This document shows positions 42,445 to 52,633 of a stretch of DNA of 64,000 bases, in pieces. Source of the stretch: Kiloniella laminariae (GTDB taxonomy: Bacteria; Pseudomonadota; Alphaproteobacteria; Kiloniellales; Kiloniellaceae). How positions within the stretch are numbered: the first letter of the stretch is position 1; every line of letters begins with the position of its first letter. The DNA lies in assembly GCF_027214005.1 (NCBI RefSeq), contig NZ_JAPWGY010000003.1, forward strand, positions 310,001 to 374,000. Reading direction: 5' to 3'. A program made the position numbers and the translations under genes. Under the pieces are notes generated by a model. That model saw nothing but the letters and a program-made list of their open reading frames with translations, was not told the DNA's origin and did no database searches.

Positions 42445-44271
42445 AGCACAGCGCTTCGCAATGTGGCGATTATCGCGCACGTTGACCACGGCAAAACCAC
42501 TCTGGTGGATGAGCTTCTTAAACAGTCCGGATCCTACAGCGCACACCAGCAGGTGTCCGAGCGGGCAATGGACAGCAACGATCTTGAAAAAGAGCGTGGC
42601 ATTACCATTCTTGCAAAGTGTACATCGGTGACCCGGGGCAATACCCGGATCAACATCGTTGATACACCGGGCCACGCCGATTTCGGTGGTGAAGTCGAGC
42701 GTATCCTCTCCATGGTGGATGGGGTTGTTCTGCTGGTTGACGCTGCTGAAGGCCCGATGCCTCAGACCAAGTTCGTGACCTCAAAGGCGCTGGGTTGTGG
42801 CCTGAAGCCGATCGTGGTTGTGAACAAGGCGGATAAAGCCGATGCCCGTGCTGAATGGGTTGTCGATCAGGTGTTCGATCTTTTCGTTAACCTGGATGCG
42901 ACAGAAGACCAGCTGGATTTCCCGGTTCTCTATGCTTCTGCAAAACAGGGCTGGGCCGTAACCGATCTGGCCGACCCACGCGAGAACATGGATTCACTGT
43001 TCCAGCTGATCATCGATACCCTGCCCGCACCAAAAGAAATAGCTGATGCGCCTTTCTCCATGCTGGCGACAACCCTTGAAGCAGATAACTTTCTCGGTCG
43101 TATCCTGACCGGTCGTATCCACTCGGGTGTAGCCAAGATCAACATGCCTGTGAAAGTGATCACAGCCGCTGGCAAGGTTATTCCAAACTGCCGTCTGTCC
43201 AAATTGCTGGCTTTCGACGGTCTGAAGCGTGTGCCGGTTGAAGAAGCCCGCGCTGGTGACATCGTTGCGATTGCCGGTATTCCCGATGCGACGGTTGCAG
43301 ACACCATCTGTGACGTGTCGATCACCAAGGGCATTGATGCCCAGCCGATTGATCCGCCGACCCTGGCGATGACTTTCTCGGTGAACGATTCTCCGCTGGC
43401 GGGTCGCGAAGGTGACAAGGTTACCAGCCGTATGATCCGCGATCGTCTGTTCCGCGAAGCTGAAGGCAACGTGGCCATTCGCATCAAGGAAAGTGAATCC
43501 AAGGATTCCTTTGAAGTCGCCGGTCGTGGCGAGCTGCAGCTGGGTGTTCTGATCGAGAACATGCGCCGTGAAGGGTACGAGCTTTCCATTTCCCGTCCCC
43601 GTGTGCTGATGCACAAGGACGAATCAGGTCAGCTGATGGAGCCTCTGGAAGAAGTCGTGATCGACGTTGACGAGGAATACTCCGGTGTTGTCGTTGAGAA
43701 GATGGCTGAGCGTAAAGGCGAAATGACGGACATGCGCCCCTCTGGCGCTGGCAAGACCCGTATTACCTTCCTGTCGCCGTCACGCGGCCTGATCGGCTAT
43801 CATGGCGAGTTCCTGACTGATACACGCGGAACCGGCATCATGAACCGTCTGTTCCACAGCTTTGGGGCCTATCGTGGCGCGATTCAGGGCCGCCGTCAGG
43901 GTGTTCTGATCTCCAACGGGACAGGCGCTGCTGTTGCCTATGCCATGTGGAACCTCGAAGATCGTGGTGAAATGTTCATCAATCCGGGTGATGCCCTCTA
44001 CGAAGGCATGATCATTGGTGAGCACAGCCGCAACAACGATCTTGAGGTCAACCCGCTGAAAGCCAAACAGCTGTCCAACGTGCGTGCTTCCGGTAAGGAC
44101 GAGGCGATCAAGCTGACTCCGCCGCGTATCCGCTCGCTGGAACAGTCCCTGGCCTATATCCAGGATGACGAACTGGTCGAAGTGACGCCAAAATCCATCC
44201 GTCTGCGCAAGCAGTTCCTGGTCAGCCACGAGCGCAAGCGTAACTCCCGTAGCCAGGAAGCAATTGGCTAG
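42445..44271 (+). CDS. typA: Translational GTPase TypA/BipA
   Basis: TypA/BipA is a ribosome-binding GTPase related to EF-G and LepA that aids 50S assembly and stress growth. The 608-residue product has the G motifs [15 protein letters not shown], a switch-1 region with the conserved [19 protein letters not shown] and NKADKADAR. It also has the BipA-specific C-terminal part ([26 protein letters not shown], and [16 protein letters not shown]). ATG 42445 fits the family start; ATG 42427 is also in frame. A terminator follows. Confidence 0.97.
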   Translation, partial: STALRNVAIIAHVDHGKTTLVDELLKQSGSYSAHQQVSERAMDSNDLEKERGITILAKCTSVTRGNTRINIVDTPGHADFGGEVERILSMVDGVVLLVDAAEGPMPQTKFVTSKALGCGLKPIVVVNKADKADARAEWVVDQVFDLFVNLDATEDQLDFPVLYASAKQGWAVTDLADPRENMDSLFQLIIDTLPAPKEIADAPFSMLATTLEADNFLGRILTGRIHSGVAKINMPVKVITAAGKVIPNCRLSKLLAFDGLKRVPVEEARAGDIVAIAGIPDATVADTICDVSITKGIDAQPIDPPTLAMTFSVNDSPLAGREGDKVTSRMIRDRLFREAEGNVAIRIKESESKDSFEVAGRGELQLGVLIENMRREGYELSISRPRVLMHKDESGQLMEPLEEVVIDVDEEYSGVVVEKMAERKGEMTDMRPSGAGKTRITFLSPSRGLIGYHGEFLTDTRGTGIMNRLFHSFGAYRGAIQGRRQGVLISNGTGAAVAYAMWNLEDRGEMFINPGDALYEGMIIGEHSRNNDLEVNPLKAKQLSNVRASGKDEAIKLTPPRIRSLEQSLAYIQDDELVEVTPKSIRLRKQFLVSHERKRNSRSQEAIG

Positions 44272-44310
44272 GTTTCGACTGTAAGTTCAGACCAGTTGAT
44301 ATCGAATTGA

Positions 44311-44339
44311 AGAAGGGCTGCTCTCGGGCAGCCCTTCTT
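44311..44339. terminator. Terminator between typA and the DUF2339 gene
   Basis: AAGGGCTGC and its complement close TCTCGG and are followed by CTT and a T-rich end. It separates two convergent stops. Confidence 0.82.
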
Positions 44340-44342
44340 GCG

Positions 44343-47216
44343 TCAGGTGGTTTTTTTCGCGGCGGGAGGTTCTTCCTTGCCAATCGGGAAGACAAACCTC
44401 TGATAGAGGAAGCCGATGCCGATCAGGCAGAGGCCCAGACCGATGAAGGACGCGACCCGGTAGAGGCCGGAAAGTGCAGCCATATCCCAGAGGAAAACCT
44501 TAGCGATGACCAGAAGCACCATGGCGAGGGAGGCATGTCGTACCCTCACAATATCCCGCAGAATACCGATGGCAAGCAACAGTCCGGCATAGACCAGCCA
44601 GGCGAGGGAATAGCTGTAACCCTCGGCATTGAGGATATCCGCGGTTGCCATACTGTCGGGATGAAAAGCCCGCCGGACCTCTAGCGTGATATCAAGCAGG
44701 ACCAACAGCAAGGCGGTACCGCCGAGCCAGGGCATCAAGGGCAGGTGATTCTGGTTCCGGGCCTCACGATAGAGCACGACCGCCAGCAAGCCGGGCAGCA
44801 GATAGGCGAGACTGAGCAGGTTGAACAGGGGCCAGTTGCCGACAAATTCGTTGGAGAAGAGCGGGTTATTCGCCAAGACCTGAAACAGCAGGATATTGGC
44901 CGCGGCCAGAACCAACAGGATCTTTGATCCCCAGTTGCTGATAAAACGGGGCGTAATGCGGTTGCGGTAATAGAGGAAACAGCCGGTGATCAGCCAGGCA
45001 AGGCTCTGCAGGCTCTGTTCAAGCAGGCTGTTGTAAGACGCCAGGATCGAGCCGTCATTGGTTAAATAGCGGATTTCAAGACTGACCAGTGCGACGGTAA
45101 TGGCCAAAGCTCCTGATTCGAGCAGGGTAATCAGCTGGTCATCCTTTTCGGCCTTGAACAGCCAGGCTGCGGCAGCAAAAGCCAGTGCCGGAATACCAAA
45201 GCTGTAGAGCAACCAGAAGGCGTCAACAGCTTCCAGCGGCGTATCCGGTGAGAAGTGATTGAGGGCGGTCAGTCTGATGGCGACGACCAGCGCGATGTAG
45301 AAGGCAGCAGGCCGGATATAGGGCAGGCGAATCTGTCCATGAACCCAGGCAGCCGACGGCAAGAGCAGCGCCAGAGCAATGGTCAGGCCGGTTTTTTCCA
45401 GGGTAATGGCAAAAGCCATGCCGATGGCGGCGAGCACGGCCAGGGCATAGACTCCGAGGGCGATTTCTGTCGCGGCATTGTCACGGTAAGGCAGCAGTTT
45501 TTTAACAGCCAGGGATGCAGCCAGAGCAAGCAGGATCGACAACCCGCTCCAGGCCAAATCAGCGCCCAGGGCGTGCAAGCGAAGATAGACAATCAACAGG
45601 GCAAGAAAGGGAACCGCGGCGGAAAGGGCGGCGAAATAGGCGGGTGTTTGCGCGCGCATGACTTTCCAGAAGCCGAGGCCAGCAGCAAGGAGTGCAATGA
45701 CACCGGACAGGAACAGATAAAACCCCAGCTCGGGTGGAATAAGGGGGCCGATTTCTGTGCCTGCAGCCTGTCCGGCGACAAAGAAGGTTTCGGGTAAATC
45801 GATGCTGTCCGGGAAGGGGTGAAAGCCAATGATAGAAAGGGCAACCAGCGCAAGCGGGAGCAACAGGATTTCACAGTGGCGCAATCTGAAAGCCATAAAG
45901 CCGATTACGCCGCCAATCAGGAAAAAGGCACTCAGCGCCGGACCGGAATATCCATCCCTGTCAAGCACGAGCAACTGCAGGAACAGGACGGCGCAGGTGG
46001 CCACCAGCCCGAGAGTTTTTTCCGGGCTCAGAATGCCTTCGAGATGGAAGGGATGTTTCATACCTGCCGGTGGCTGAAGGAAGTCTTCGTAACGCGGGGC
46101 AATGAAGAGGGCGAGCATAAGCAGCTGACTGAGGACCAGTGGATAAAGGTCACCGTTTTCCCAGATGCCAAGTATCCAGGCGGTCTGCCAGAAAGACAGC
46201 CCGGCAAGGGTCGACCAGCCCAGCCACCACCAGTTCTGAAAGCGCACAACCGCAAGGGCAGAGGCACTGATGAAGGTGAGGTAACTGAAGAGTGACCAGG
46301 CGGAAGCATTGCCTGTCGAGACCAGCAGGGGCAGAACAAAGGCACCCAGCATGCCCATGGCGGCAATAAAAGGCCCCTGCAGCAAGGAAAGCCCGAGACC
46401 GGCCAAAGCAACAAGTGTCAGCAGGATAAAGGCGAGAAGCGGCGGAAGAAGGTCATAGAGGCCATAGGCGGCATAGATGCTGCCATAGGTAATGGCCAGC
46501 CCAGCGGCGGTCAGGGCGGGTGGCACATGGTTGGGTTGAAGTGCGGCAATGGCCCGCTCAATCGGACGGCGCCTGAGCCATTCACCCCCGAACATCAGGC
46601 CGATACCGAGCAGGGTGCTGACAGTCAGGCGGAACCCGGGTGACAACAGCTGGTTCTCAATCGAATACTTGATCAGGAATATTCCGCCGATGATGACGGT
46701 GAGGCTGCCGAGCCAGACCAGCCATTGCCGGGTGAAAGCTTCTTCGAAAGATTTCCACGGACTGGTGGGACTGCTCTGGCCTTGGCTTTTGGATGCAGGC
46801 GCGGTTTTGGCGGCAAGACTGTGATCAGGGAGAGCGGGATCTCCAGCTGTGGTCTCACCTGTTTCTGATGGGGGCGCAGCAACGTCGGGGTGGATATTTT
46901 TGGCAGCGGCCTTTTCAGATACTTCTGGTTCAGATACTTCTGGCTTGTCGGAGGCGGTCTGATCTGGCGGTGGTGTTTTCCCCTTGGTTTTGCTCAAAGT
47001 CTGGTTGGATAAACCGGGGTCGGGGATTTTTTCGGTTTTGACAGCTGTTGAAGTGCTTGTCAGTGGCTGAGCAGGCCCTGTTGCGGTTTTTAACTCTCTT
47101 TTCAGCCCGGCAACTTCGCGCCGTAACCCCCCGATTTTCACCAGGGCAATGATTCCCAGCAGCGGTCCGCCAAAGACCACTGCAAGACCGAGTAACACCA
47201 ACAGAATTTCTTCCAA
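44343..47216 (-). CDS. DUF2339 multi-pass membrane protein
   Basis: This very large (about 957-residue) membrane protein has an N-terminal helix (LLVLLGLAVVFGGPLLGIIALVKI), then a short coiled segment. A low-complexity Pro/Thr/Ser/Lys/Glu-rich cytoplasmic linker spans about residues 50-150. Some 25 or more hydrophobic segments then cover the rest. SFEEAFTRQWLVWLGSLTVIIGGIFLIKYSIENQLLSPGFR and GEWLRRR are typical of DUF2339. The role is unknown. The start is probably the TTG at 47216, with GGGGGA three to eight bases before it; an ATG frame open to 47282 carries an unlikely extra segment. Confidence 0.88.
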   Translation of the reverse strand: MEEILLVLLGLAVVFGGPLLGIIALVKIGGLRREVAGLKRELKTATGPAQPLTSTSTAVKTEKIPDPGLSNQTLSKTKGKTPPPDQTASDKPEVSEPEVSEKAAAKNIHPDVAAPPSETGETTAGDPALPDHSLAAKTAPASKSQGQSSPTSPWKSFEEAFTRQWLVWLGSLTVIIGGIFLIKYSIENQLLSPGFRLTVSTLLGIGLMFGGEWLRRRPIERAIAALQPNHVPPALTAAGLAITYGSIYAAYGLYDLLPPLLAFILLTLVALAGLGLSLLQGPFIAAMGMLGAFVLPLLVSTGNASAWSLFSYLTFISASALAVVRFQNWWWLGWSTLAGLSFWQTAWILGIWENGDLYPLVLSQLLMLALFIAPRYEDFLQPPAGMKHPFHLEGILSPEKTLGLVATCAVLFLQLLVLDRDGYSGPALSAFFLIGGVIGFMAFRLRHCEILLLPLALVALSIIGFHPFPDSIDLPETFFVAGQAAGTEIGPLIPPELGFYLFLSGVIALLAAGLGFWKVMRAQTPAYFAALSAAVPFLALLIVYLRLHALGADLAWSGLSILLALAASLAVKKLLPYRDNAATEIALGVYALAVLAAIGMAFAITLEKTGLTIALALLLPSAAWVHGQIRLPYIRPAAFYIALVVAIRLTALNHFSPDTPLEAVDAFWLLYSFGIPALAFAAAAWLFKAEKDDQLITLLESGALAITVALVSLEIRYLTNDGSILASYNSLLEQSLQSLAWLITGCFLYYRNRITPRFISNWGSKILLVLAAANILLFQVLANNPLFSNEFVGNWPLFNLLSLAYLLPGLLAVVLYREARNQNHLPLMPWLGGTALLLVLLDITLEVRRAFHPDSMATADILNAEGYSYSLAWLVYAGLLLAIGILRDIVRVRHASLAMVLLVIAKVFLWDMAALSGLYRVASFIGLGLCLIGIGFLYQRFVFPIGKEEPPAAKKTT

Positions 47217-47329
47217 GATTCCCCCCGTAACCGACCCGTGAAAACACGTAAGGCTGGTTAATAAAACGATAAAAGCACGCAATCATAGCCTTTGCAGGAA
47301 CTGCTCGACAACTATTACATATGACCTGG

Positions 47330-47851
47330 TTATTTTGGGTAAGAATAAATGCCCCAGAGTTGGCTATCGGAGTAATTTTCCAATTCCAACAGATTGATAT
47401 AGGGATCACCCTTTATTCCGAGCAGCTGTGCAAAGGCAGGTTCGGTTTTGATGCCGCGCTTTTTTAGGGCGATGACAGATTGCCTGAACGCTGGGCCAAA
47501 GAGCGCAAGCAATCGTTTTTCTATGTGAAAATGGCGAACGCCATATTGTTGGTTCAAAGGCTGGTTCTGGATAAAAAACTCCACTTCCCACCCCTGCGCT
47601 ACAAAGTTGAGGACATGGGTAGTGTAAGGGGGAGAGTGGAAATTTTTCACATGGTAGCCCTGATATTTACCATATTCTGCACAAAGAAGTTGCGACAAGT
47701 CGTCGGGATCGTTGGCAAAACAGGCAATATCAATATCACTGTTGTCGATAGCGATACCCAGGGGTGGTGTCCCAATAACGGCATATTCATGAGCTGAAAG
47801 AACAGACGAAAGCTCAAGATTATCGAGAACCTGTAGGTAATTAGTCGGCAT
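47330..47851 (-). CDS. DUF4269 nucleotidyltransferase-fold protein
   Basis: The 173-residue product resembles DUF4269: an early helix, then VIGTPPLGIAIDNSDIDIACF, in which a Gly is followed by D-x-D, the two-metal signature of nucleotidyltransferases. Downstream strands include WEVEFFIQNQPLNQQYGVRHF. The family's substrate is unknown. Its ATG at 47851 overlaps the stop of the dioxygenase-like gene by 11 bases, which suggests coupling. The gene is somewhat more AT-rich than its neighbours. Confidence 0.8.
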   Translation of the reverse strand: MPTNYLQVLDNLELSSVLSAHEYAVIGTPPLGIAIDNSDIDIACFANDPDDLSQLLCAEYGKYQGYHVKNFHSPPYTTHVLNFVAQGWEVEFFIQNQPLNQQYGVRHFHIEKRLLALFGPAFRQSVIALKKRGIKTEPAFAQLLGIKGDPYINLLELENYSDSQLWGIYSYPK

Positions 47852-48773
47852 TATCCGTTTCAAACCCTCTAAAGGGCATATCGGGGCTGCGGGTGAGCCA
47901 GTTGTTGTCCGGGTAATGACAGTGCCCGTCGATCAGATGCAGTGTATAGGCTTGCCGGGATTTATCGGACCTGTTGGGACCGCTGAGATGGGGGAGCTGG
48001 CCGTGCAGAACTATCAAAGAACCCTGTTTGACATCCAGCGGCACACGGTCTTCTTCAGGCCAGGGACTGTCATCCAGCTTCTTTGTCACCAGCTTGCCTT
48101 CCTCATTGCGGTAGTGGCGCTTTTTCAAAGGAGCCTTGTGATGACCGGGGAGCCCCCACATACAGCCGTTTTCAATAGTGGCATCCTCCAGTGCGAACCA
48201 CAATCCGATACAGGAGTGGGGTTCGGTATAGAGAAAGGTGCTGTCCTGATGGCAGATAACCTCGCCACCGATCCGGGGCTGTTTGAAGATGTACATGGAC
48301 TGCGACAGCAACGGCCGCACCATGCCGAGGTCACGGGCAATCTGTGCCAGATCCGGATTGCGGGAAAAGGCTGAAAACACCGGGTCAAGATCGTGTTGTC
48401 CATGGCCGATCTTGTTGATCGAAAGGGCTTTTGCCTGTTTCAGCTTGCCCTGTTCGTCAAAGGCTTCTTCTTCGAAAAAACACCGGATCTTGTCGCCGGA
48501 CTGTTCAAAATAGCTGTTGCCTTCGTGACTTTTCTGCGTTGTCGAAAATACGGCACGAAATTCATCAGGATCGAAGGCTTCCACGATTTCTCCGGCGCGC
48601 TGCATCAGTTTTTCGCAAGCTTCCCTGCTGACAAAATTCTCCAGCACCAGCACACCTGCATCGGTAAATGCCTGTTGCATCTCTTCGCTAAGCTGCCCCC
48701 GTGCAGGAGCAGGAAAGCGGGGTGCTGTGCCAGAGGTTTTGAGGGGGGTGTTTCCGGTTCTGGTTGCGGTCAT
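47841..48773 (-). CDS. Phytanoyl-CoA dioxygenase-like 2OG-Fe(II) oxygenase (PHYHD1-type)
   Basis: This protein is about 310 residues, starting at MTATRTGN; a longer frame to 48842 is open. It has the facial triad EVICHQDSTFLYTEP (His175, Asp177) and LHGQLPHLSGPNRSDKSRQAYTLHLI (His262, Arg273). ENGCMWGLPGHHKAPLKKR and a double-stranded beta-helix core lie between. It resembles PHYHD1 and other eukaryotic/bacterial phytanoyl-CoA dioxygenase-like proteins that oxidise lipids or amines. The substrate is unknown. It overlaps the DUF4269 gene and is divergent from the AmpG-like permease. Confidence 0.85.
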   Translation of the reverse strand: MTATRTGNTPLKTSGTAPRFPAPARGQLSEEMQQAFTDAGVLVLENFVSREACEKLMQRAGEIVEAFDPDEFRAVFSTTQKSHEGNSYFEQSGDKIRCFFEEEAFDEQGKLKQAKALSINKIGHGQHDLDPVFSAFSRNPDLAQIARDLGMVRPLLSQSMYIFKQPRIGGEVICHQDSTFLYTEPHSCIGLWFALEDATIENGCMWGLPGHHKAPLKKRHYRNEEGKLVTKKLDDSPWPEEDRVPLDVKQGSLIVLHGQLPHLSGPNRSDKSRQAYTLHLIDGHCHYPDNNWLTRSPDMPFRGFETDNAD

Positions 48774-49050
48774 GGGGAAGCGATCCTGTACAGTAAATTT
48801 TATCGTTTGATCAAAATTATACCATCGGTTGATTCCCGGCAAGTGCGCGTGTCCGGACCAAAGGTTTGCTGGTTCCCGTAACTGTAAGCCTGGGGTACAA
48901 GGGGTGATTATTTCTGAATTATCACGCAGACATTTTACTGATTGTCCCTTATGCTCAGCGGCTTATGACTGGGCAGGTTACAGAATAAAATTTCTGCCAC
49001 GTTCTGGCCCTTTTGGTCGGTTGGAATTGATCGGAGTATCAGGGGGGAAA

Positions 49051-50433
49051 ATGAAGTCATCCGAAGAAAAAGCAACGCATAGCTGGAAAGAATCACTGGC
49101 GATATACCTGCATCCAAAAGTAATTGGGATGTTGTTCCTCGGCTTTTCAGCTGGGCTACCATTTTTGCTTATTTTCTCTACCCTCAATATATGGCTACGT
49201 GAAGCGGAAGTTTCGAGAACCGAGATCGGTTTTTTTGCCTGGGTTGGTATTGCCTTTTCTATCAAGGTGCTCTGGGCACCTTTTGCAGATCACCTTCGGC
49301 TTCCGATTCTGGGACGCCTTGGGCGGCGGCGCTCCTGGATGCTGTTGGGGCAAATCGGTGTGATTATTGGTCTTATCGGCATGTCTCTTACTGATCCCGT
49401 CATCGATCTTGGGCAGATGGCAATTTTTGCACTTGTTGTGGCGTTTTCCTCTGCAACACAGGATATTGGACTGGATGCTTACCGGATCGAAGCGATTGAT
49501 CTGGATTATCAGGGAGGGATGGCGGCGAACTATCAACTGGGTTGGCGTATCGGGGCTCTGGTGGCGGGGGCGGGTGCCCTTTACATGGCAGATGAAACCT
49601 CTTGGGTACTGACCTATCAGGCGATGGCAATGTTCATGGGGGTTGGTATCCTGACCGTACTTGTTGTCAAAGAGCCGATTGTAGAGACAACAAATAACGG
49701 GGCGTATTTGGAATGGGAAGGTAATATTGAAACACGATTTGCCCATCTGAGGGGAGTTCACCTTAAAATTGCTGAAAAGCTTTATGAAACAGTTGGTCGA
49801 GCGTTTCTGGAGTTTTTTGCCCGCAATGGCTCATCTGCAATTTTTATACTTATTTTTATCTGTATCTATCGGATCAGTGACATCATTATGGGGAATATGG
49901 CCGGGCCTCTTTATGTGGATTTAGGCTATAGCAAAGTCGAAATCGCTGATGTCACGAAAATATTCGGCTTTTTCGCGACGATGGCCGGCGCATACATTGG
50001 TGGGATACTCGTGATGCGTATGGGTGTTCTTCGATTGCTGCTTCTTGGTGCAGTTCTTGTCGTAATTACCAACCTGTTTTATGCCTTCCTTGCTCAAGTT
50101 GGTTATAATATCACAGTACTGTCTTTTACAGTTGGCACGGATAATTTTACAGCGGGCTTGGCAGGGACCGGGTTTATTGCCTACCTCTCCAGTCTGGTGA
50201 ACAAGAGTTTTACGGCGACACAATATGGGCTTTTTAGCTCTATTATGACATTGCCGGGTAAGTTTCTTTCTGGATTTTCCGGAGCGCTTGTTGATGAGAT
50301 TGAATATACAAACTTTTTCATTTATGCCTCGGTGATGGGCATCCCGGCAATTTTGATGGTGTTGTATCTGATGAGGCTGGAGGCCAAAGAAAAAGTAAAA
50401 CAAACCGATCCTGCCGCCGAGGTGTTTGAATAG
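49051..50433 (+). CDS. AmpG-like MFS permease
   Basis: This 460-residue permease starts at ATG 49051, with AGGGGGGAAA directly upstream. PKVIGMLFLGFSAGLPFLLIFSTLNIWLREAEVSRTEIGFFAWVGIAFSIKVLWAPFADHL and SATQDIGLDAYRIE are diagnostic for the AmpG/PAT family. AmpG imports anhydromuropeptides for cell-wall recycling and indirectly induces beta-lactamase. Other PAT members are acetyl-CoA transporters, so specificity is inferred. No ampD, nagZ or ampR gene is visible nearby. The frame upstream (48829-49050) is open by chance. Confidence 0.88.
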   Translation: MKSSEEKATHSWKESLAIYLHPKVIGMLFLGFSAGLPFLLIFSTLNIWLREAEVSRTEIGFFAWVGIAFSIKVLWAPFADHLRLPILGRLGRRRSWMLLGQIGVIIGLIGMSLTDPVIDLGQMAIFALVVAFSSATQDIGLDAYRIEAIDLDYQGGMAANYQLGWRIGALVAGAGALYMADETSWVLTYQAMAMFMGVGILTVLVVKEPIVETTNNGAYLEWEGNIETRFAHLRGVHLKIAEKLYETVGRAFLEFFARNGSSAIFILIFICIYRISDIIMGNMAGPLYVDLGYSKVEIADVTKIFGFFATMAGAYIGGILVMRMGVLRLLLLGAVLVVITNLFYAFLAQVGYNITVLSFTVGTDNFTAGLAGTGFIAYLSSLVNKSFTATQYGLFSSIMTLPGKFLSGFSGALVDEIEYTNFFIYASVMGIPAILMVLYLMRLEAKEKVKQTDPAAEVFE

Positions 50434-50466
50434 ATTTACCTTGGCTTGAACTCGGAGCTTCCCGCT

Positions 50467-51447
50467 TTAGCCCGCTTTTTTCATCGGGGGTGGCGACAGA
50501 ACAGCCTGAATCAGATCAGGATCAGCCATACTTCTGATCTGATCAAAAAGCTCCTGTGCTTCGGGGTAGTGCTGCTTGAGGAAGACCAGCCACTGTTTCA
50601 GGCGTCCGGGGCTGTGTTTGGCGGGGAGCCGTTTGCGAACCTCTTCATAAAAGACCTGAAGGATCGGGAAAAGCTGGTCCCATGTCATGGGGCTGTAGGC
50701 CGTGGCACTGTTATGACTGGCAATGACCAGGGCAAGATCTGGCCAGGCGATCAGGCCTCGCCCGATCATGACATCATCACATCCGCTTACTGAACGGCAT
50801 TTTCGGTAATCTTCGAGCGAACAGATATCGCCATTGGCGATCACCTTGATCTTTACCGCTTCGCGAATGCGCGCGATCCATTCCCAATGGGCCGGGCGGC
50901 GATAGCCTTCGAGTTTGGTGCGGGCGTGCACACACACCTCGTTTGCTCCGGCGCTTTCGATGGCGTGGGCATTTTCGAGAGCCAGGGATTTGTCTTCGTA
51001 GCCCAGGCGCATTTTTGCTGTCACCGGGATATGCGATGGGACGCTTTCGCGGACAGCTTTGACGACCTTGTGAATGATGTCAGGTTCTTTCAGCAGAACC
51101 GACCCGCCCTTGTTTTTGTTTACAGTTTTGGAAGGACAACCAAAATTAAGATCAATGGCCGGTGCGCCAAGTTCAACCGCCAGGAGCGCGGCTTCTGACA
51201 GGGTCTCGGGATTGCTGCCGAGCAGCTGGATCGATACCGGAACACCGGAAGCCGTCCGACCCTGATTATGAAGTTCGGGAGCCAGGCGGTGGAGCATCTT
51301 GGCAGGCAAGGTCTGATCATTAACCCGTATAAATTCGGTAACACAGCGGTCAATACCGCCGATGGCCGTCAGCAGTTTGCGCATCTGGGGGTCTACGAGC
51401 CCTTCCATCGGAGCCAGGATCAATGTCACAGTGGCAGTCTCCATCAA
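50467..51447 (-). CDS. dusC: tRNA-dihydrouridine synthase (DusC-type)
   Basis: This flavoprotein reduces uridine in tRNA to dihydrouridine. It is 326 residues. The barrel starts with LILAPMEGLVDPQMRKLL, followed by CVTEFIRVND, then PVSIQLLGSNPETLSEAALLAVELGAPAIDLNFGCPSKTVNKNKGGSVLL. The catalytic Cys is in FGCPSK. It then has VTAKMRLGYEDKSLALENA, VHARTKLEGYRRPAHW and VMIGRGLIAWPDL. The PMEG start and EFIRV stretch match DusC (position 16) rather than DusA or DusB. It is convergent with the permease gene. Met2 is an equally good start. Confidence 0.93.
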   Translation of the reverse strand: MMETATVTLILAPMEGLVDPQMRKLLTAIGGIDRCVTEFIRVNDQTLPAKMLHRLAPELHNQGRTASGVPVSIQLLGSNPETLSEAALLAVELGAPAIDLNFGCPSKTVNKNKGGSVLLKEPDIIHKVVKAVRESVPSHIPVTAKMRLGYEDKSLALENAHAIESAGANEVCVHARTKLEGYRRPAHWEWIARIREAVKIKVIANGDICSLEDYRKCRSVSGCDDVMIGRGLIAWPDLALVIASHNSATAYSPMTWDQLFPILQVFYEEVRKRLPAKHSPGRLKQWLVFLKQHYPEAQELFDQIRSMADPDLIQAVLSPPPMKKAG

Positions 51448-51622
51448 CTAAGGTCCGGCAATTGCAGCAGGACGAAACATCGTACGGGCAGATGAGGCCG
51501 AGAGGTTTTGTACAGTGGGTTTTGTACAGGCAGACGACGGGAAGAGTCAAAACACGCTTTTGCCAGTCTGCCCTGCAATAAATGCTGGTTATGCCCGATC
51601 CTGTAGATCGTCAGGTGAGGGA

Positions 51623-52633
51623 TCAGGACAGGGGGACAGCCTTACGGGTTCTGTTGAGTTCCTGTAGAAGTAAATAGAGCGTTTCCATATCAGCTTCGCC
51701 TGTTGTACTGGCCCCCAGAGTGCGCTGCGCACGGGTGAGGGCTTGCGGGTAATCAGCTGAATCACTTTGCAGGTACCCAAGCTCAACCAGAAGTCTCTGT
51801 ACCGAATTTTCGGGGAGAGGGTTTACATAGAACGCTGTTTTGGGCCGCCAGGGGGCGGCAGGCAGGTTCCAGCTTGCCCGGGTTTGTGGGTCAAGCCCGC
51901 TGCCCGGTGTAAGGAAAAGTCCGTTCCTGTCCAGCACCAGCTGGTTTAATCGTCCATCCGTTTGTTTCGGACAGTATGTCTTTGAAGCAGGCGTCTGATT
52001 GCAGAGCGGATAGAGGGCCTGTAGATGTTCCCAACCCCGGCGGTATCCGGCCATCATGGTTAGGTCATTGGCAGCAAGATTGTCCTTTACCCCGAGCCAG
52101 CCTGTATGATCGCCCAAAGGAGCTTCCAGCCTGATCAGGGCCCAGTTGTTAAGCAGGGAGACCAGGTCATTGCCGGTGGGTACAAAGCCACGGGCAACCT
52201 GATAACTGGCTGCAGCGGAGAAAATGGTTGAATCATCGCGTTGATAACCGGCAACGAAGGCCATTTCACGGGGTTGAAACCATCTTCCTTCCACCGCGCT
52301 GTACAGGCAGGAAGCTGGTGCAAGAATTTCTGCCTTTCCAACCATAACAGCATTACAAAAATGTCGCCCGGCGACATTCAGACGCCCCAGGGTACTCCAG
52401 GGATATTCGCGTGCTTCAAGCTCGGCCCTTGAGCCGTCAGCCAGAAAGCCGGTCGATCTGACACCGGGTGATTCTACAGCTGTTTCTGCTGGTGGCGCTG
52501 GTGAGGGAGGCAGGGCCGTTTCTGGTTGTTGATTACTGGCACAAGCGGTGAGGAACAAGGCGATAAGGAAACAAAGTCCCGGCAAAATCAGTTCAGTCAG
52601 GCCTGAAGGTATACAGGATTTTTGTTTCTTCAT
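51623..52633 (-). CDS. Lipoprotein: degenerate trypsin-like domain with a peptidoglycan-binding domain
   Basis: This 336-residue lipoprotein has a signal ending in LTAC (Cys31), a Pro/Ala-rich linker (about 35-60) and a chymotrypsin-like domain (about 80-250). HFCNAVMVGKAEILAPASCLY keeps the disulfide pair (Cys93, Cys109) around the active-site loop, but the catalytic His is Ser108. NNWALIRL has Asn163 in the Asp position. TPGSGLDPQ has a possible Ser245 nucleophile. It is thus probably not an active protease. The C-terminus (about 276-335: NSVQRLLVELGYLQSDSADYPQALTRAQRTLGASTTGEAD) is a peptidoglycan_binding_1-like domain. An envelope scaffold or binding role is inferred. Confidence 0.75.
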   Translation of the reverse strand: MKKQKSCIPSGLTELILPGLCFLIALFLTACASNQQPETALPPSPAPPAETAVESPGVRSTGFLADGSRAELEAREYPWSTLGRLNVAGRHFCNAVMVGKAEILAPASCLYSAVEGRWFQPREMAFVAGYQRDDSTIFSAAASYQVARGFVPTGNDLVSLLNNWALIRLEAPLGDHTGWLGVKDNLAANDLTMMAGYRRGWEHLQALYPLCNQTPASKTYCPKQTDGRLNQLVLDRNGLFLTPGSGLDPQTRASWNLPAAPWRPKTAFYVNPLPENSVQRLLVELGYLQSDSADYPQALTRAQRTLGASTTGEADMETLYLLLQELNRTRKAVPLS

